NCBI GenBank assembly: GCA_964555705.1
Contig: CAZKTN010000011.1
Coordinates: 1 to 64,000 of the forward strand
DNA: 64,000 nt
DNA from: ZLKRG44 sp964555705
GTDB taxonomy: Bacteria; Planctomycetota; Phycisphaerae; Phycisphaerales; SM1A02
Direction: 5' to 3'
Part shown: one piece after another, positions 50,285 to 59,474 of the stretch
How positions within the stretch are numbered: position 1 is the stretch's first letter
Layout: the number at the start of each line of letters is the position of its first letter
Position numbers and translations under genes: made by a program
Notes under the pieces: generated by a model
The model's input: only the letters and a program-made list of their open reading frames with translations
What the model was told of the DNA's origin: nothing
Databases searched by the model: none

Positions 50285-53061
50285 GGTGCGCTTGGGGCCG
50301 CGCTTACGGGTGTCGTGACGGCGAGCGCAGGAAGCCTCGGCAGCGTCCAGTCGTTCGCGAAGAAGTCCGCCGCCACAATGCCTGCGATGCCCTCGTCGAG
50401 CATGCGCGCGGAGAGCACGCACATGTCGGGATACGCCACCCCTGCGGTGAAGTAGGGCACTCGCTCCGTCAGTCGCTGGCCGATGTCGCCGGTGCTCGCG
50501 ACCGTCGCGACGAGGGACTCCGGATCGTCAGCGCGGGGCCTCACCATCAGCAGCGCGAGGTCATCGCCCGACAGCGTGCCGCGCCGTCCCGTGCTGTCGG
50601 TGAAGTGGATCGCACCACGCACGGGAGTCACGGGACTCTCGCCGACGACAGTCGACCACGCGCGGTTGGTCTCGGCATTGCCGTAGAGGATGATGTTGCG
50701 CTCGGCCGCAAGGGAAGGGTCCGCCAGGATCGCCGCGTCATCGACGATCTCGGGCGAGGCGTTGCCCCGGTACAGGAACTGCTCAGCGTCGTAGCGGGCC
50801 TTGCGCGCAAGCGCCGCACGCTGCGCGTCCGTGCCTCCGGTGCCGACGACAAAGAGCATGTTGCGGTCGAACGCCGCCTTGAAGGGCCCCATCCGGCTCG
50901 CGCGCTTGCTGCGGTCGCCCGCCTTTCGCCCGACCGTCCACGAGGTCGATCCGTCGTCGCGCGTGGTCCGCTCGAGCCAGAGCAGATCGCCACCCGACGG
51001 CTCATCGGCGACCAGCTCTGTCCCGTCGATCGAGAGGCTGACCTTGCCTCCATCACCGTCAAGGTCGACCTGAAGCCCAAGGCGCGCGACGTTTGTGGTC
51101 TTGCCCGTGACGGTGCGCGCATCGCGGTTCAGGGTGAGGTCGACGGACGAGGGCTGCAGCGGCGACAGCTGCGCATCGATTGTGACCCACGCATCGCGGG
51201 AGCGGACGGCAGGGGAGACCGTGGTGAACGACACACGCGTGCGCGACTCCGGCGGCGTGAGCTCTCTCGCGCGAAGGAAGTCCATCATCGCGGGCCAGTC
51301 GACGCACTGGTTTCCCCACCAGTGGCCGGCACCAGCCTTCTCGCGGTACGCGAAGTCGCGGTGGTACTGGCCGAGCTGCGCGCGCATGTCGCGCGACTCC
51401 TCGACAGGCACCGTCTCGTCCGCATCGCCGTGCAGCACGTAGATGCCCTGCGCGAGGTAGTTGTCCTTGAGCAGGAGCGTCCGCGATGGATTCGCTGCGG
51501 TGTCGAGCGCGCTCGCGATCGCGCGGTCGGCATCCGATGCGCCGGCAGCGAGCGACGCTGACGCGGGCTTCGCGCCGCCGTAGGTGAAGAACGACACCCA
51601 CCCTGCGCTCGGCCCGAGCGCCGCGAAGTCACCCGAGCGGTGGGCACCTACCTGCCACGTGCCATGACCTCCCATCGAGTGCCCGGTGAGCCACTGCTTG
51701 AGCGGATCAGTGCGGTGACGTGCGCGCGCGAGCGCAAGCACCTCCATCGCATCAAGTCGGCCCCAGTCCTCCCAGTCGAATCCGAAGGGTCGGCGGTTGG
51801 TGGGCGCGACGACCACAGCCCAGGGCTTTGGTGCGTAGCTCGCCGCCTGCGCTGCGGCATCCACCCCCGCGCCGTGAAGGCTCAGCAGAAGCCCGGGCCG
51901 GCGCGCTGGCGCCCCGTCTGCGACAGGTTGGGGAAGCGGCGGCACCACCGCATAGTGCTGCGCGCTGCCGTCGATCGAGCTGCGGAACGTCTCGCGCCTG
52001 GCTGCAGATGCGGACTTGATCGGCAGCTCGAGCGAGACCTCGCTGATGGCGGGACCCTGGCCTGGCGCGGAGTCTGCGGGGCGAAGCGCGACAGTGACGC
52101 GCGCGGCGCTGCCGGATGTCGCGGCCGCGCACGCGATGCGCACCGCGGCCTTGTGGAGGGATCGCGGCGGCACAGGGGGAACCTGCGTGCGCGTCACAGA
52201 GCCGGGGCCGCAGGCGACATCGATCGCAAGTCCACGTGCCGCGGTGTCGGCCGGGTTGACGACTGGGATGCCGATCCATGCGTCGAGCGCCTCGCCTGTC
52301 ACGAGGTCAGGCGCTGTGACGTCGCGGGTGTCGAGGAACGCTCCCGCGCGCGGCAGCGGCTTGAGCTTTGGCGTGATCGGCGCGCGGCCTCCAGCGAAGA
52401 GGAACTCGTTGCGCCCGGCGAGAAGCTGCACCGGCACGGCGAGGGTCCCGTTCGCATAGGGATCTCCCATGCGCGGCGCGCCGTTCACGTAGACCATCGC
52501 GTGGCCTGTGCATTCGAGCATCGCGACCTGCTCCACAGGGCTCTGCACCTCGAGCAGCAGGTACCCGCCTCGGAACGCATCGATCGGGAACGAGCCAGAG
52601 GCATCCGCCTCGACGGGCGCCCAGCGCGGCGCGTTTGGCTCATCGCGCACAGGTTCACCCGCCGCGGGGATGCCAAGCGTGCCACGCACGATGCGCGACT
52701 CGACCGCATCGCGCCGGATCGGGGATCGGGCTGATGCCGAGACCCCGCTCACGGCCAGCCCTCGGACCGGCATGATCGGCACGGTGGATGCTTCGGGTTG
52801 CGGCGGAGCCTGCACTGGCGGTGCCGGATACGAGTCCGGCTGCGGTGCGGATCCTGTCGCGTCGGCCACAGCCGCAGCTGGCTGGAGCGGCGTTGAGGGC
52901 TGCGGAGCAGCCTGGTTCTTCGCTGGCGTGTCCTGGGCGGGCGCGCCTGGGGTCGCCTGGCCGATGCCTCGTGCATTCGAGATCGGAGAGATGATGGCTC
53001 CCGCCGCCAGTGCGCCGGCAAGGCATGCCAGTGCAAGCAGGAGGTGCCTCGCTCGTGTCAT
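50281..53061 (-). CDS. Secreted alpha/beta hydrolase (esterase/peptidase type)
   Basis: 926 residues. Signal peptide (LLLALACLAGALAAGAII), then a Pro/Gln/Ala-rich linker to about residue 95. A beta-rich N-terminal region (about 100-390) precedes an alpha/beta-hydrolase domain with the nucleophile motif GHSMGGHG, the acid region HGDADETVPVEES and catalytic His in GAGHWWGN. A beta-sandwich C-terminal part follows. It is of the prolyl-oligopeptidase/acetyl-esterase type, but the substrate is unknown. ATG 53061 with TACCCT 6 nt upstream. Confidence 0.9.
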   Translation of the reverse strand: MTRARHLLLALACLAGALAAGAIISPISNARGIGQATPGAPAQDTPAKNQAAPQPSTPLQPAAAVADATGSAPQPDSYPAPPVQAPPQPEASTVPIMPVRGLAVSGVSASARSPIRRDAVESRIVRGTLGIPAAGEPVRDEPNAPRWAPVEADASGSFPIDAFRGGYLLLEVQSPVEQVAMLECTGHAMVYVNGAPRMGDPYANGTLAVPVQLLAGRNEFLFAGGRAPITPKLKPLPRAGAFLDTRDVTAPDLVTGEALDAWIGIPVVNPADTAARGLAIDVACGPGSVTRTQVPPVPPRSLHKAAVRIACAAATSGSAARVTVALRPADSAPGQGPAISEVSLELPIKSASAARRETFRSSIDGSAQHYAVVPPLPQPVADGAPARRPGLLLSLHGAGVDAAAQAASYAPKPWAVVVAPTNRRPFGFDWEDWGRLDAMEVLALARARHRTDPLKQWLTGHSMGGHGTWQVGAHRSGDFAALGPSAGWVSFFTYGGAKPASASLAAGASDADRAIASALDTAANPSRTLLLKDNYLAQGIYVLHGDADETVPVEESRDMRAQLGQYHRDFAYREKAGAGHWWGNQCVDWPAMMDFLRARELTPPESRTRVSFTTVSPAVRSRDAWVTIDAQLSPLQPSSVDLTLNRDARTVTGKTTNVARLGLQVDLDGDGGKVSLSIDGTELVADEPSGGDLLWLERTTRDDGSTSWTVGRKAGDRSKRASRMGPFKAAFDRNMLFVVGTGGTDAQRAALARKARYDAEQFLYRGNASPEIVDDAAILADPSLAAERNIILYGNAETNRAWSTVVGESPVTPVRGAIHFTDSTGRRGTLSGDDLALLMVRPRADDPESLVATVASTGDIGQRLTERVPYFTAGVAYPDMCVLSARMLDEGIAGIVAADFFANDWTLPRLPALAVTTPVSAAPSAP

Positions 53062-53067
53062 GGCGCA

Positions 53068-53073
53068 AGGGTA
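53068..53073 (-). promoter_or_regulatory. Putative -10 box of the esterase gene
   Basis: TACCCT on the minus strand, 6 nt before the ATG at 53061. Confidence 0.5.
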
Positions 53074-53094
53074 CGGCGCGCACGGGTGCGGGGC

Positions 53095-53100
53095 TAACCT
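53095..53100 (+). promoter_or_regulatory. Putative -10 box of the copper ATPase gene
   Basis: TAACCT, 6 nt before the GTG at 53107, and divergent from the esterase box. Confidence 0.5.
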
Positions 53101-53106
53101 CGTGGC

Positions 53107-55362
53107 GTGCCTGTGCGAGGCGAGCCGGACGTGCAGAGCGACCCGATCCAGATGGAGGTTGGCGTCACAGGCATGCACTGTGCGGCATGCGCCAGCCGGG
53201 CTGAGATGGCCATTGCGGCAGTTCCGGGGGTCGAGTCGGCGACCGTCAACCTGGTGATCGGCAGCGCACGCATCCGCGCGCGCCCGGACGTGTCGACCGC
53301 GGAGATCGCGCAGGCGCTCGAGCGGGCGGGTTACGGCATGTCGCCACTGGCGCACTCGCCGTCGAGCAGCGGCGATGGCGACCGGGATTCGGGTCCGCAG
53401 CATGAGACGCGCGCGCTGCGCAGGAACGCGCTGGTCGGGCTGGCGCTCTCGGTGCCTGTTGGCGTGATGGCGATGACGCACGGCAGCGTGCCTGCCTTCG
53501 AGTCGCACTCGGCAATGTGGGTGCAGTGCGCGCTCACCGCAGGTGTGATCGTGACTGCAGGACGGTCGATCTTCACCGATGCGTGGTCGGCAACACGACG
53601 CGGGTCCACGACCATGTTCACGCTTGTCGCGATCGGCGCTGGAGCGGCAATGGTCTCAAGCGTGATCGGGACGGTGCGGCATGGCGCGATGCCGGTGTTC
53701 TACGAGTCGGCTGCGCTTGTGATCGCCTTTGTGGCTGTGGGGCGGTGGATCGAGTCTGCGGCGATGGGCCGCACGCGCGATGCGCTGACCTCGCTGCTGA
53801 CGCTGGTGCCCGACCGCGTGCGTGTGGTGCGAGATGGGCGCGAGCATGAGGTGGCGCTGGCGTCGGTGGCTGTGGGCGATGTGATCCGGATCCGGCCCGG
53901 CGAGCGGGTGCCGGTGGACGGGTCTGTGATTGATGGACGTACGAGCGTTGACGAGTCGATGCTCACGGGCGAGTCGATGCCGATGATGCGTACGGTGGGC
54001 GACATGATGAGCGGTGGCACGCTCAACATCGACGGATCGGTGGATGTGCGTGCCGAGCGCGTGGGCAGCGACACCGCTGCGGCGCGGATCGTGGCACTGA
54101 TGCGCGAGACGGTGTCGTCGCGGGCCCCCATGGCTCGTGTGGCTGACCGTGTGGCGGCTGTCTTTGTGCCCGCGATCCTCGCGCTCGCCGCAGTCGTCGG
54201 CATCATCTGGATGGCACTCGCGCCCGACGGGCAGGGGCTTCGGCTGGGCACGATTGCGGTGCTGTCGACGCTCGTGGTGGCGTGCCCATGCGCGCTCGGG
54301 CTTGCGGTGCCCACAGCGATCGTCGCAGGCACCGGTCGCGCCGCGCGTGCCGGCGTGCTGGTGCGTGATGCGGCGAGCTTCGAGCGCGCGGCATCGGTGC
54401 GTCACGTCATCTTCGACAAGACAGGCACGCTGACGCTCGGACAGCCAGCGCTCGAGCGAGTGAGCGGCATTGGCGTGTGGCAGGGCCGGGAGCGCGAGCT
54501 GCTCGGGATCGCGGCAGCGGTGGAGCGAGGAAGCGAGCATCCGATCGCACGTGCGATCGCGGACGGGGGCGGTGGCACATGGTCGGCGGAGGGATTCCGG
54601 GCACACCCAGGATTCGGAGCCAGCGCTCATGTTCGTGGGCCGGGGCTTGAGGGCTCCAAGGTGCGTGTAGGTGCTGAGCAGTGGGTCGCGGGTGGCGTGG
54701 AGGGTCCGGTCGCGCAGCGCGATACCGACGCGGCACGTGCGCTGAGCGACGAGGGGTGCACCGTCGTCTGGGTAGCCGTCGATGGCCAGGTGGCCGGCAT
54801 GATCGCGGTGCGCGATGCGCTGAGGCCGGGCGCTGCCGAGGCGGTGCGCGCGCTAGGCACGATGGGGATCACCGTGTCGATGCTGACTGGCGACGCCGCA
54901 CGCACAGCGGAACGCATCGCGCGCAGTGCAGGCATCAGCGATGTCGCAGCGGGAGTGACGCCCTCCGGCAAGGTTGATGCAGTGCGCGCACGGCGCAGTG
55001 GCGGGGCGGTCGCGATGGTGGGCGATGGCATCAACGACGCTCCCGCGCTCGCTGCGGCCGAAGTGGGCATCGCCATGGGATGCGGCGCGGATGTGGCGCG
55101 CGATGCGGCCGCAATCACGCTGCTGCGTGCCGATCCGCGCGCGGTGGCCGATGCGATCGGCATCGCGCGCGGCACGATGCGGCTCATCCGCCAGAACCTG
55201 CTGTGGGCATTTGGGTACAACGTGCTGATGATCCCGCTTGCGGCAGGTGCCCTGTGGCCCTGGACAGGATGGATGCTGCCGCCGTCGCTTGCGAGCGCGG
55301 CGATGGCGCTCTCGAGCATCTCGGTCGTGCTCAACAGCCTGCGCTGGCGCGCACGCGCCTAG
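53107..55362 (+). CDS. copA: Cu+-exporting P-type ATPase (P1B-1)
   Basis: 751 residues. One N-terminal HMA domain with GMHCAACAS (about 22-30), membrane helices, TGES within DESMLTGESMP, the ion motif CPCALG, DKTGTLT, the HP motif in SEHPIARAI, and GDGINDAPAL. The C-terminal helices contain YN in FGYNVLMIPLAAG and ALSSISVVLNSLR, the Cu+ P1B-1 pattern. It pumps Cu+ out of the cytoplasm. GTG start, TAACCT 6 nt upstream. Its stop and that of eboF overlap within a shared CTAG. The symbol copA is by family; species use may differ. Confidence 0.95.
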   Translation: MPVRGEPDVQSDPIQMEVGVTGMHCAACASRAEMAIAAVPGVESATVNLVIGSARIRARPDVSTAEIAQALERAGYGMSPLAHSPSSSGDGDRDSGPQHETRALRRNALVGLALSVPVGVMAMTHGSVPAFESHSAMWVQCALTAGVIVTAGRSIFTDAWSATRRGSTTMFTLVAIGAGAAMVSSVIGTVRHGAMPVFYESAALVIAFVAVGRWIESAAMGRTRDALTSLLTLVPDRVRVVRDGREHEVALASVAVGDVIRIRPGERVPVDGSVIDGRTSVDESMLTGESMPMMRTVGDMMSGGTLNIDGSVDVRAERVGSDTAAARIVALMRETVSSRAPMARVADRVAAVFVPAILALAAVVGIIWMALAPDGQGLRLGTIAVLSTLVVACPCALGLAVPTAIVAGTGRAARAGVLVRDAASFERAASVRHVIFDKTGTLTLGQPALERVSGIGVWQGRERELLGIAAAVERGSEHPIARAIADGGGGTWSAEGFRAHPGFGASAHVRGPGLEGSKVRVGAEQWVAGGVEGPVAQRDTDAARALSDEGCTVVWVAVDGQVAGMIAVRDALRPGAAEAVRALGTMGITVSMLTGDAARTAERIARSAGISDVAAGVTPSGKVDAVRARRSGGAVAMVGDGINDAPALAAAEVGIAMGCGADVARDAAAITLLRADPRAVADAIGIARGTMRLIRQNLLWAFGYNVLMIPLAAGALWPWTGWMLPPSLASAAMALSSISVVLNSLRWRARA

Positions 55363-56750
55363 CTGCGGCCGAACACCTGCCGCAGGATCGCGTCGTGCAC
55401 GGCGGTGGCCGGCACCTCGACGTCATCCCAGTTGGGGTCGTCGGCGATGCACACCGGCCGAAGCCCATGCGCAGCCTCGATGCGCCCATGCGAACCGCGC
55501 ACCAGTCCGGCATCAAGCGGAATCACGTCAAGCAGCGCGCGCATGCCGAGCCTGCGCTGCGCCAGCCGCCACATCACCTTCGCGCGCGAGAGGATGCGTG
55601 GCGGAGCCAGGAACAGCTCGCAGGGGTCGTACCCGGGCTTGCGGTGGATGTCGACGGTCCGCGCGTAGTCGGGCGCACGCGCATCATCGCACCACCATGG
55701 GTAGGCGAACCAGTGGCCGGGCTCTGCCACGCACACGAAGTCGCCGCTGCGCGCGTGGGCGATGCCGTACGCAGCCTGCGTATCGCGATCGATCACCTGC
55801 GAGACGCCTGGCACGCTCTCGAGCACTCGGCGGAGCGGGTCGAGGTTGCCATCACGGCGCATCACGGCCGGTGCGTACACATGGGCGACCTGGTGGTCGC
55901 ACACCGCGAACGCGTCCGACGCCGCGGGGTCGGCCATCTCGCGGCCGAGCTCCTCGCGCCAACGCACCATCCCGGCCTCACGAAGTGTGCGGTTGAGGTA
56001 GATGGGGGCGCTCACCTCGGAGATCCCGTACTCGCTCACGACCATCACTCGGGTGCCGCGCGAGTCGAAAAAGCGAAGCAGCGCATCGAACACCCTGTCC
56101 ATCTCGCGCATCTCGTCACGCACGCTGCGTCCCTTGGGGCCCTCGCGCTGCATCACGTAGTCGAGGTGCGGAAGGTAGACGAGCGTCAGCGTCGGCGAGT
56201 GCAGCTCGACGGTGCGCATCGCGGCGCGCGCGATCCAGTCCGTGCTGCGGATGTCGGCGCCCGGACCCCAGAAGCGAAAGAGGGGGAACGGTCCAAGGTC
56301 GGACTGGAGTGCGCCGCGCAGCTCGCCGGGCACTGTCCAGATGTCGGGGATCTTGCGGCCATCGGCCGGGTACATCGGACGTGGGGTCACGGTGATGTCA
56401 GCGGTCGAGTGCATCGCATGCCACCAGCAGATGTTGGCGCAGGTGAACGACGCATCGCGCTGCCTCGCCGCATGCCACACGCGTGGCGCCTGCACCAGCG
56501 CATCCGACTGCTTCCAGAAGTGCACCTCGTTCAGCGACCGGTCGAACCACCCGTTGCCGACGATGCCGTGTTGCGAAGGCCGCACGCCGGTGAGCATGCT
56601 CGCCTGCACCGTGCTGGTGACGGCGGGCAGGTCAGGAATCACCGAACGCACGCCGCCGCAGCGGCGCGCGAACGCGCTGACGCTCGGCATGCCGTCGCCG
56701 AGGAGGCTCGGCACCAGGCCGACAATATTGAGTACGGCGGTCGGGTGCAT
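55359..56750 (-). CDS. eboF: EboF, alkaline-phosphatase-fold hydrolase of the ebo cluster
   Basis: 463 residues. Alkaline phosphatase/nucleotide pyrophosphatase superfamily. The N terminus AVLNIVGLVPSLLGDGMPS and the block VIPDLPAVTSTVQASMLTGV with the Thr nucleophile region, then HGIVGNGWF, HSTADITVTPRPMYPADGRK, VYLPHLDYVM and SEYGISEV are the EboF pattern. The first metal Asp is Gly-Leu in this family, so metal binding differs from classical members. Probably removes or exchanges a phosphate or sugar moiety of the ebo product; function inferred. Follows eboC by 4 nt (TGA-cctc-ATG). Confidence 0.88.
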   Translation of the reverse strand: MHPTAVLNIVGLVPSLLGDGMPSVSAFARRCGGVRSVIPDLPAVTSTVQASMLTGVRPSQHGIVGNGWFDRSLNEVHFWKQSDALVQAPRVWHAARQRDASFTCANICWWHAMHSTADITVTPRPMYPADGRKIPDIWTVPGELRGALQSDLGPFPLFRFWGPGADIRSTDWIARAAMRTVELHSPTLTLVYLPHLDYVMQREGPKGRSVRDEMREMDRVFDALLRFFDSRGTRVMVVSEYGISEVSAPIYLNRTLREAGMVRWREELGREMADPAASDAFAVCDHQVAHVYAPAVMRRDGNLDPLRRVLESVPGVSQVIDRDTQAAYGIAHARSGDFVCVAEPGHWFAYPWWCDDARAPDYARTVDIHRKPGYDPCELFLAPPRILSRAKVMWRLAQRRLGMRALLDVIPLDAGLVRGSHGRIEAAHGLRPVCIADDPNWDDVEVPATAVHDAILRQVFGRS

Positions 56751-56754
56751 GAGG

Positions 56755-58203
56755 TCAGCTCGCGGGAACCGTGCGCTGAAGGAGCCGGGTGATGGCGTAG
56801 ATGCCGATGCATGCGGCGCCGAGCAGCGGGTAGCCCAGCGCCCAGCATGCAGTCGCATCAAGCAGTGCGATGGCGGCGACGAGCCGCGCGATGCCCGCAG
56901 GCCGCCGCGTCAGGTGACCCGATGCCACCGCATAGCCACGGAGCGCCACCGTGAGGTACAGCGCCAGCGGGATCACGGTGGTGGCCAGCACTGCGATCGT
57001 CACGGTCACCTTTGGGATGCCAAACCAGGTGTCCTGCGGATTCGCCATCGCGCCGATGCGCCATCCGGTGGCGGTGAGCCGTGGCGTCAGGATGGCCACG
57101 CCAATGAGCAGGGCCACTGCGCCAACAGTGCCCACGATGCCGATCGCGCGGTCCTCGGGCGCCGGCGGGACCGATGGCGGATTCGCCAGCAGGTCGCTGC
57201 CGCACTCGCTGCAGCGCTCCGGCGAGGTGCCGGGCGCAAGCTGGTGGCCGCACGCGCTGCACGCCCTCGTGCCGGACGCGTCAACCTCGCGGCGTGCGGC
57301 GAGCGAGAGCGCAAGCGTGTGCAGCATCAGCGCGATCGCGGGTGTGGCGAGGAAGAAGACCAGGTCGGCGGGAATCCTTCCTGATGCGATCCATGTTGCG
57401 CGGACCTGGCCGAAGATGCCGCTCGGCGCCAGTGCCGCCATCGCCACGGATACCGGCACGAGCGCACGGCACAGCGCCATCAGTGCGACGCTCCATGCGG
57501 TTCTGGAGTGGACAAGGTTGTAGGCGACCGCACAGAGCGCAATCAGCAGCGCAGGCGCATAGGTCAGCCGCATCCCGAGCCGAGTTTGCGCAAGCGCGTT
57601 TTCCGTGAGGTCCTTCGCCGCATCGCTGCCGATGGGCGTCACGAGCGGCACGGCCATCCACCAGATCGCCGCGATGACGGCGACGGCCATCCACCCGCGT
57701 GCAAGGATGGTGAGGGCGGGGTTTGCAGAGCGCTTTGCGTGCGCAGAGAGCCAGATGGCCACCGCCGCTGCGGCGATCTCGGGGATTGGTGCGCGCCCGA
57801 GCGATGAGGGCCACAGGCCTCCCAGCATCAGCACCACCGCTGCGGTCCACGCGACACGCAGCGGAATCCTGCCGGAGGGGATCGGGCGTCCGGGGCGCTC
57901 CACCGCATCGATGTGGCGGTCGAGGATCCCGTTGAGCACCATGCCGCCGAGGTAGAGCATGCACATGCCGATGCACACGCCGCCGATCAGCCAAGGGTTG
58001 TCTCGCAGCAGGTCCATCGACCCTGCCGGACCCTGCCAGAGCGAGTACGCCGCCATGGCGATGCAGAGGCCGACAGCGCAGTCGCCAAGGATCGTGGGAA
58101 GGTTGGAGATGCGCAGCAGCTCTGCCCACGCGCGCCACGAGCCGATGATCGGCGCCCGAGCACTGCCCTGAACGTCAGCTGATGTGATGGTTGCGTCCTG
58201 CAT
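56755..58203 (-). CDS. eboC: EboC, UbiA-like prenyltransferase with an inserted zinc ribbon
   Basis: 482 residues with many membrane helices. The first UbiA aspartate motif is present as NGILDRHIDAVERPGRPIPS (N-x3-D-x3-D). Beyond residue 310 lies a soluble insertion with CSACGHQL and CSECGSDL, a four-cysteine zinc ribbon between membrane segments. Ordinary UbiA/EboC proteins are about 300 residues and lack this. It is expected to attach a polyprenyl group or anchor the product in the membrane. ATG 58203 has TAGCAT 9 nt upstream, so eboC-eboF may be a separate unit. Confidence 0.87.
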   Translation of the reverse strand: MQDATITSADVQGSARAPIIGSWRAWAELLRISNLPTILGDCAVGLCIAMAAYSLWQGPAGSMDLLRDNPWLIGGVCIGMCMLYLGGMVLNGILDRHIDAVERPGRPIPSGRIPLRVAWTAAVVLMLGGLWPSSLGRAPIPEIAAAAVAIWLSAHAKRSANPALTILARGWMAVAVIAAIWWMAVPLVTPIGSDAAKDLTENALAQTRLGMRLTYAPALLIALCAVAYNLVHSRTAWSVALMALCRALVPVSVAMAALAPSGIFGQVRATWIASGRIPADLVFFLATPAIALMLHTLALSLAARREVDASGTRACSACGHQLAPGTSPERCSECGSDLLANPPSVPPAPEDRAIGIVGTVGAVALLIGVAILTPRLTATGWRIGAMANPQDTWFGIPKVTVTIAVLATTVIPLALYLTVALRGYAVASGHLTRRPAGIARLVAAIALLDATACWALGYPLLGAACIGIYAITRLLQRTVPAS

Positions 58204-58212
58204 CCGCGCGGG

Positions 58213-58218
58213 ATGCTA
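58213..58218 (-). promoter_or_regulatory. Putative -10 box of eboC-eboF
   Basis: TAGCAT on the minus strand, 9 nt before the eboC ATG, in the 78-bp gap after eboE. Confidence 0.5.
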
Positions 58219-58281
58219 CGGGTCGCCGAGTCGGATGTCCGGCGATCTCAGCCGCCCGACTGCGTCATGCGTCCGACAACT

Positions 58282-59460
58282 TCAGGCACGCGGCGACGCC
58301 AGCCGTGCGACCAGCGCGGATGTCCACGCGATCTCCTCGGCAATCCCATCGGCGAGCGTCGCCAGACGGTGCTCTGTTGGGAGCGCATTCCACGCGTATG
58401 TCTCCACCTCAAGCGGAGTCGTGGCGAGGCCGGGCCCAAGCGCCTCGAGTGCCATCGCAATCTCGCCTTGAGTCGTCTGAAGCGGCCCAAGGAACTCCGC
58501 GAACACCGGCACATGGAAGTGCACGCGCCACACGCCGTCGGGCGCATGGTCGAATGCACGCTCGAGGTCGTCGTAGAAGTGCGCCTCGCCGCGGCCGTCG
58601 AGCACGCTGGTCTGGTGCAGCCAGCGCGGCTCGTCGAAGTGACGCAGCGCACGGAACGCGCGCTCGCTGCCGTCGCAGGCGACGGCGCTCGACACCTGCA
58701 CCTTGCCGATGCGGATGCCGGCGGCCCGGTAGGCCGCGATCGCCTCCGCCTGCGGCTCGAACATCACTGCGGAGTGGCACACGTCATGGCACACCCGCAC
58801 GTGGCGGAGGATGTCGGCGCTTGTGCCGTCGGGCCTCAGCGCCTGCGCGAAGAAGTCCACCACGTGGGATGCGCGGTCGAGCATGCATCCGGGCTCGGGC
58901 TCGAGATCGACATGCAGGCAGATGCCGGTGCGCTCCTCGATGCGCATCAGGTGGCGCGTGACCTGCTCGAGCTGGGCCGCGGCCATGCCTACCGCGGCGC
59001 CGCAACCCTCAAGCGAGAAGGTCAGCCGCCACCCAAGAGGCAGCGTGGAGATGCTGGCCTCGCGCCCGATGCCGGGCACGGTGCCAGGCTCGGGAAGCAG
59101 GTCGACAAGGATGTCCGCCAGCTGCATCGTGTAGAGCCCGCGGCGCACGTCCGCCCAGTGCGGCGTGTAGACCGCGTGCTTGACCGTCGCCGCGTGGAAG
59201 TCGCCGTAGGGGAAACCGTTGAGCGTGTAGACCGCGAGGCCGCGCTCAAGCATGGTGTCTCGGAGCCGTCGCGCCGCGTCGGGCGTCGAGTGCAGCGAGT
59301 GCGCGCTCGCGGCGCTGAGCCAGAGGCCGATTGGAAGGAACCCATGCGGCGCCACGCGCTCGCGCACCGCGGTCGCGTGCCGCATCACGTTCGATACGGT
59401 CTCCTCGAGCGTGCGTCCTGCGTGCACGTTGGTGCAGTAGCCAAGGAGCGGGACGGACAT
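58282..59460 (-). CDS. eboE: EboE, TIM-barrel protein of the ebo cluster
   Basis: 392 residues, sugar-phosphate isomerase/epimerase-like TIM barrel. The family opening LLGYCTNVHAGRTLEETVSN and then NGFPYGDFHAATVKHAVYTP and SISTLPLGW are typical of EboE. Metal-binding residues of the barrel (HVDLEPEPG, VCHDVCHSA, VSSAVACDG) are visible. ATG 59460 begins 14 nt after the stop of the amidotransferase gene. It is thought to act on a sugar or sugar-like part of the product; the substrate is unknown. Confidence 0.92.
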   Translation of the reverse strand: MSVPLLGYCTNVHAGRTLEETVSNVMRHATAVRERVAPHGFLPIGLWLSAASAHSLHSTPDAARRLRDTMLERGLAVYTLNGFPYGDFHAATVKHAVYTPHWADVRRGLYTMQLADILVDLLPEPGTVPGIGREASISTLPLGWRLTFSLEGCGAAVGMAAAQLEQVTRHLMRIEERTGICLHVDLEPEPGCMLDRASHVVDFFAQALRPDGTSADILRHVRVCHDVCHSAVMFEPQAEAIAAYRAAGIRIGKVQVSSAVACDGSERAFRALRHFDEPRWLHQTSVLDGRGEAHFYDDLERAFDHAPDGVWRVHFHVPVFAEFLGPLQTTQGEIAMALEALGPGLATTPLEVETYAWNALPTEHRLATLADGIAEEIAWTSALVARLASPRA

Positions 59461-59474
59461 GGGAGTGCCTGACT

